Assembly (NCBI GenBank): GCA_009781525.1
Contig: WQXZ01000052.1
Span: 1-9,919, forward strand
DNA from: Coriobacteriia bacterium
GTDB lineage: Bacteria; Actinomycetota; Coriobacteriia; Coriobacteriales; UBA8131
DNA: 9,919 nucleotides
Direction: 5' to 3'
The translations under genes and the position numbers were made by a program. Every line of letters starts with the position of its first letter. Position 1 is the stretch's first letter. The notes below the pieces were generated by a model that did not search any database, was not told the origin of the DNA, and saw only the letters and a program-made list of their open reading frames with translations. This document shows positions 7,144-9,919 of the stretch, piece after piece.

Positions 7144-8022
7144 GACAAGGCTATAGGTAACCGACCGCATTGCTGAGCAACCTACATTGACCGCAAGCGG
7201 AAGCGAAGCCATATGGCAGGCTGAAGTAATGATGTTAACAGCAAGGGCTGTGGTATCTCCACCCATCGCACCTGCTCCGATTTCAAGAGCGTTGATCTTA
7301 TCCACAAGTTCTTTTTCGTAGGCTGCTAAGGTCTGGTCGGTATTCACTGTGTCAAGCGGACGTAGCAGTGCGCGCTTAGCTAAGCTTGCAACCTTGTCGA
7401 AGGTCGCGCCGATGCCGACGCCTATTACCAGGGGTGGGCAGGCGTTCGCACCTTTTGCTGCCACTGTTTCGACCACAAAGTCGGATATGGCTTGCCAGCC
7501 GTCTCCGGGAGCCAGCATTGTCAGGCGAGAGGCGTTGTCGGATCCGCCGCCTTTGAGCATGACGCTCAGGCGCACCCCGCTGATCGCGTCGTTGAAAGCC
7601 AGCTCGCAGAAGGCAGGAGTGTTGTCGAAGGTGTTTGTGCGGTCAAGCAGGGCATCTTGCAGCATGCTGGTTCTCAGTCGGGCATCTTGCCAGACCCAGC
7701 GAATGGCGGCATCGACCTGCGAGAAGATATTCGCTGGTATGTTTAGGCTCGCACCGCTGGGAAGCCTGCCGATCTCGAGCAACACCCAGACCGATCCGGT
7801 GTCCTGGCAAAGTGGAACCCGGTCAGCTTCAGCGATGTGAGCGTTATCGATCAGCATGCCTAGCGCCTGGCGACCACGCTCGTTGCTTTCAGCCTGCAGC
7901 GCCCTGTGCATTGCCAGACGAACATCTGGACGAAGTTCCTGGGCGACCTGATTAGTCGCAGCAGCAACTGTAGACGCCAGCGTTGCTGCGTCAAAAGTCG
8001 GAATATAGCAGGGAGTGCTCAT
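7126..8022 (-). CDS. fumA: Fumarate hydratase class I, alpha subunit
   Basis: This is the catalytic alpha subunit that holds the [4Fe-4S] cluster of class I fumarase. The three expected cluster cysteines are visible: C72 in PLCQDTG, C195 in NACPPLVIGVGIG and C282 in NVGCSAMR. Other family motifs are KGGGSDN (157-163) and the GAGAMGGDTTALAV block (249-262). At 298 aa it matches stand-alone alpha subunits. The ATG at 8022 has only a weak ribosome site (GGGA about 10 nt upstream) and begins 29 nt after the mdh stop. Such enzymes are oxygen-labile, which suits an anaerobic or microaerophilic host. With Mdh it would run oxaloacetate-malate-fumarate in either direction. The tartrate dehydratase alpha subunit is the alternative. 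The symbol denotes the alpha subunit, not E. coli FumA, which is a single fused chain. Confidence 0.92.
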   Translation of the reverse strand: MSTPCYIPTFDAATLASTVAAATNQVAQELRPDVRLAMHRALQAESNERGRQALGMLIDNAHIAEADRVPLCQDTGSVWVLLEIGRLPSGASLNIPANIFSQVDAAIRWVWQDARLRTSMLQDALLDRTNTFDNTPAFCELAFNDAISGVRLSVMLKGGGSDNASRLTMLAPGDGWQAISDFVVETVAAKGANACPPLVIGVGIGATFDKVASLAKRALLRPLDTVNTDQTLAAYEKELVDKINALEIGAGAMGGDTTALAVNIITSACHMASLPLAVNVGCSAMRSVTYSLVGEWLS

Positions 8023-8051
8023 AGAAACAGTATCCCATATCGGAGAGGAGC

Positions 8052-8975
8052 CTAGAGCTCTGATAGTTGCGCTTTGATGGAGTCCGCTGCAGCTGCTAGG
8101 GAAGCCAGCTCTTGATCGCTTAGATCAAGCTCGATGATCTCTTCGACGCCGCCTTTGCCCAGTCGAACCGGTACACCAAGATGGATGTCGTATAGGCCAT
8201 ACTCGCCTGAGAGCCTGGCACTGACTGAGACGGTTTTGCCGGTTGGGAACAAAAGCTCTGCCACCATTGATGCGATTGAGGATCCAGGGGCATAGAAAGC
8301 CGAACCGGTTTGCAGAAGTTCGACAATGGCTGCTCCGCCATTGATCGTGTCAGCTACAACAGCATCGATGTTTTCTGCTCCCATGAGCTCGGTCAGAGTA
8401 GTGCCATTCACCGTTGCCAGTCTTGGTAGCGGCAGCATAGCTTCACCATGGGCGCCGATAACCAGTGCATCTACCTCAGAAGGTTGACAATCAAGGCGCT
8501 CGCAAACCGCATGGACGAACCTGGCAGTGTCCAGTACCCCACCCATGCCAAACAGGCGTTCCTTGGGCACACCAGCCAGGCTGAAAGCGTAGTTGACCAT
8601 CACATCAAGCGGATTTGTAACAAATATATAGATTGCCTCAGGTGACCTGGGCAAAGCCTCGTCCAAGACACTTTTGACTATGTTGGCATTGACATTGAGC
8701 AGATCCTCACGGGTCATGCCAGGTCTACGGGGAACACCAGCAGTAACCACAACGATGTCGCTGTTCTCAGTCAGAGCGTAGTCGGTAGAGCCGGAGACCT
8801 TTGCATGAAAACCTTCGTTTCCCCGCATATGCATCATGTCCAACGCCTTGCCTTCAGCCACTCCAGCAACGACATCGATCATGACGATGTCAGCCAGATC
8901 ATGGTTGAGCAGAATGTGAGCTGCTGTGGCGCCGACGTTTCCAGCGCCGATAATGGATACTTTCGGAAGACTCAA
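8052..8975 (-). CDS. mdh: Malate dehydrogenase, LDH-like type
   Basis: Mdh interconverts malate and oxaloacetate with NAD(H). The 307-aa product has the Rossmann GAGNVG (10-15), D34 for NAD ribose binding, and the substrate loop VPRRPGMTRE (81-90). R83 at the specificity position marks malate rather than lactate use. R89, D149 and R152 (VLDTARF) and the catalytic H176 are present. The usual HGD after the catalytic His is HGE here. The length and motifs fit the tetrameric LDH-like MDH group of green bacteria and many anaerobes. The start is a TTG at 8975: AGGAG lies 7 nt upstream, it overlaps the topA stop as TTGA, and it is the codon that gives the conserved KVSIIGAGNVG N-terminus. Fumarase genes follow after 29 nt, supporting a malate/fumarate role. 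Lactate dehydrogenase is unlikely because of R83. Confidence 0.95.
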   Translation of the reverse strand: MSLPKVSIIGAGNVGATAAHILLNHDLADIVMIDVVAGVAEGKALDMMHMRGNEGFHAKVSGSTDYALTENSDIVVVTAGVPRRPGMTREDLLNVNANIVKSVLDEALPRSPEAIYIFVTNPLDVMVNYAFSLAGVPKERLFGMGGVLDTARFVHAVCERLDCQPSEVDALVIGAHGEAMLPLPRLATVNGTTLTELMGAENIDAVVADTINGGAAIVELLQTGSAFYAPGSSIASMVAELLFPTGKTVSVSARLSGEYGLYDIHLGVPVRLGKGGVEEIIELDLSDQELASLAAAADSIKAQLSEL

Positions 8976-8987
8976 TTTGCTACTCCT
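8972..8987 (-). promoter_or_regulatory. Ribosome site and TTGA overlap coupling topA to mdh
   Basis: On the minus strand AGGAG (8987-8983) lies 7 nt before the TTG start of mdh (8975-8973), which overlaps the topA stop TGA (8974-8972). The strong ribosome site fixes the unusual TTG start and indicates that mdh is translated from the topA transcript. Confidence 0.8.
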
Positions 8988-9919
8988 GTCTTGGTATTCG
9001 CAGTGCTGCTCGATACAGTGTTACTGCTCGTGCGCTTATTATTCCCAGTCGAGCGTGTTGCTCGCTTCGTTGTACTTTCTGTGGTAGCTGCTGTGCCACT
9101 TGCAGCAGCCGCGCGCGTGCCGGCGCCACTTGCAGCTGCCGCGCGCGTGCGGGCACCACTTGCAGCTGCCGCCTTGGCTTCGGCTCGCGCCAATGCCTGC
9201 GGACACTGTGGATTCGGACACAGCTCCCAAGGGCCGCGATTGGTCTGCACGATTACCTTCGGCACTCCGCACGATTCACAAATAACACCAGCGGCCTTCA
9301 ACTCACCGAACTGAGGCAGCGGAAAAGAGGTATTGCACGTCTCGTAGTTCGTGCAACGGATGAATCGCTTCAGAGTACGTGGATTCTTCTGGGTCTTCAG
9401 CACACCATTCGCACCCTGCTCAGCGCAGGTCGGGCATGCACCTAACTCTATCTCAGGCTCAACATTGGTCGAGCAATGTGGGTCGATGCACAACACCCGC
9501 GGACGTTGGCGAAAAACGATCAATCGAACCTGCGGCTTACCACAGACAGTGCAAAGCTCGTCTACTGCCTCGATTCTGCCGGACGGAACCGGAAAAGTCA
9601 CGTTACAGTCAGGCCAGGCAGAGCAACCGATAAAGCTCGACCGCGTCTTGGCTGAACTCTTCAGCAGCAGGTCATGCCCACAGTCTGGACAAGCCCCCAC
9701 TCTGGCATCAGCTGTAACGGCATCAGCCAAAGCCTCTCCGACCTCCTCGGTTCGCGGCAATAATACATCCATGGTCTCTGCCAGTAACTGCCTGGAATGC
9801 TGCACAACAGCATTCCTACTGGTATCGCCGGCTGCGATTGAGCTCATCTCTTCCTCAAGATTAGCCGTCATTTGAGAAGAAGTAATGTGGGGAGCAAACC
9901 TCCCCAGCGACTCCGCAAC
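8972..9919 (-). CDS. topA: DNA topoisomerase I, C-terminal zinc-ribbon part (N-terminus cut by window edge)
   Basis: Type IA topoisomerase relaxes negative supercoils. Only its last 315 residues are here; the catalytic Tyr domain lies beyond the right edge. The frame is open to position 9919 with no stop, so the ATG at 9871 is internal. The first 60 residues (VAESLGRFAPHI, LEEEM, SRNAVVQHSRQLL) resemble the end of the archaeal-type TopA core, where the helix leads into zinc ribbons. Four four-Cys ribbons follow: C77/80/99/105, C123/126/144/149, C162/165/189/195 and C214/217/234/239. They form two tandem pairs, each with a C-x2-C, F-I-x-C, FP-x-P, C-x2-CG, then C-x4-C pattern. Residues from about 245 are an Ala/Ser/Thr/Lys tail, likely disordered and DNA-contacting. 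The stop overlaps mdh as TTGA. A free-standing zinc-ribbon protein is possible but less likely. Confidence 0.88.
   Translation of the reverse strand, partial: VAESLGRFAPHITSSQMTANLEEEMSSIAAGDTSRNAVVQHSRQLLAETMDVLLPRTEEVGEALADAVTADARVGACPDCGHDLLLKSSAKTRSSFIGCSAWPDCNVTFPVPSGRIEAVDELCTVCGKPQVRLIVFRQRPRVLCIDPHCSTNVEPEIELGACPTCAEQGANGVLKTQKNPRTLKRFIRCTNYETCNTSFPLPQFGELKAAGVICESCGVPKVIVQTNRGPWELCPNPQCPQALARAEAKAAAASGARTRAAAASGAGTRAAAASGTAATTESTTKRATRSTGNNKRTSSNTVSSSTANTKTGVAN
9091..9180 (-). repeat. 30-bp tandem repeat in the topA tail
   Basis: Three 30-bp units lie at 9091-9120, 9121-9150 and 9151-9180. The first two are nearly identical and the third diverges in its last third. Shared cores are ccacttgcag and, in units 1 and 2, ccgcgcgcgtgc. 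In the topA frame each unit encodes ten residues of the form Ala-Ala-Ala-Ser-Gly-Ala-x-Thr-Arg-Ala. The repeat keeps frame, so copy-number change would alter only tail length. Its GC is higher than the surrounding sequence. Confidence 0.85.

Noticed and set aside
7349..7840. Plus-strand open frame of 163 codons opposite fumarase alpha
   Set aside because: It is antisense to a well-conserved enzyme with all cluster cysteines, so it is a shadow of coding bias.
8023..8051. Terminator or promoter between mdh and fumarase alpha
   Set aside because: The gap is only 29 bp and has no hairpin with a T-tract and no recognisable promoter elements.
8805..9314. Plus-strand open frame of 169 codons across the mdh/topA junction
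   Set aside because: Its Ala/Pro/Val repeats are the antisense reading of the 30-bp topA repeat; no family similarity is visible.
8972..9871. A stand-alone 299-residue zinc-ribbon protein starting at the ATG at 9871
   Set aside because: The frame remains open 16 codons further to the window edge, and that segment also looks like TopA, so the ATG is internal.
9351..9875. Plus-strand open frame of 174 codons opposite topA
   Set aside because: It mirrors the topA frame, has no recognisable domain, and the minus-strand frame has clear zinc-ribbon motifs.

Overview
The window is densely packed. All nine genes lie on the minus strand and read from the right edge to the left edge. In transcription order they are the C-terminal end of DNA topoisomerase I (topA, cut by the right edge), malate dehydrogenase (mdh), the alpha and beta subunits of a class I [4Fe-4S] fumarate hydratase, thymidylate kinase (tmk), the DNA polymerase III delta-prime subunit (holB), a PSP1/RicT-family protein, nicotinate phosphoribosyltransferase (pncB), and elongation factor 4 (lepA, cut by the left edge). 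There is no gene-free stretch over 300 bases. The longest spacer is 99 bp, between holB and ricT. I see no RNA gene, transposase, integrase, CRISPR array or prophage signature, and no promoter I can defend.

The organism is a bacterium of moderate GC, about half by eye. The topoisomerase carries a C-terminal array of four-cysteine zinc ribbons and the adjoining segment resembles archaeal-type TopA. It sits near tmk-holB-ricT. Together with the two-subunit oxygen-sensitive fumarase and the LDH-like malate dehydrogenase, this suggests an anaerobic actinobacterium, perhaps class Coriobacteriia. That placement is inference, because no 16S rRNA or other decisive marker is present.

Layout from right to left: 8972-9919 topA end, overlapping mdh by a TTGA; 8052-8975 mdh; 29 bp; 7126-8022 fumarase alpha, overlapping beta by a GTGA; 6590-7129 fumarase beta; 1 bp; 5890-6588 tmk; 33 bp; 4687-5856 holB; 99 bp holding repeated hairpins; 3172-4587 ricT; 14 bp; 1715-3157 pncB; 10 bp; 1-1704 lepA. 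The short gaps and overlaps suggest one long transcript with translational coupling. It combines DNA topology and replication (topA, tmk, holB), the malate-fumarate interconversion (mdh, fumarase), RNA-processing regulation (ricT), NAD salvage (pncB) and translation (lepA). Mdh and fumarase together would run oxaloacetate-malate-fumarate, and Mdh uses the NAD pool that PncB helps supply.

I found no convincing undescribed multi-gene system; this is mostly housekeeping chromosome. The most interesting local signal is the holB-ricT spacer. It has repeated GGCATC/GATGCC arms, two hairpins with UNCG-type tetraloops and a T-tract, and could act as an attenuator or be a REP-like element. Next in interest are the two-gene carbon-metabolism module placed between topA and tmk, and some family-atypical residues in HolB, Mdh and LepA.
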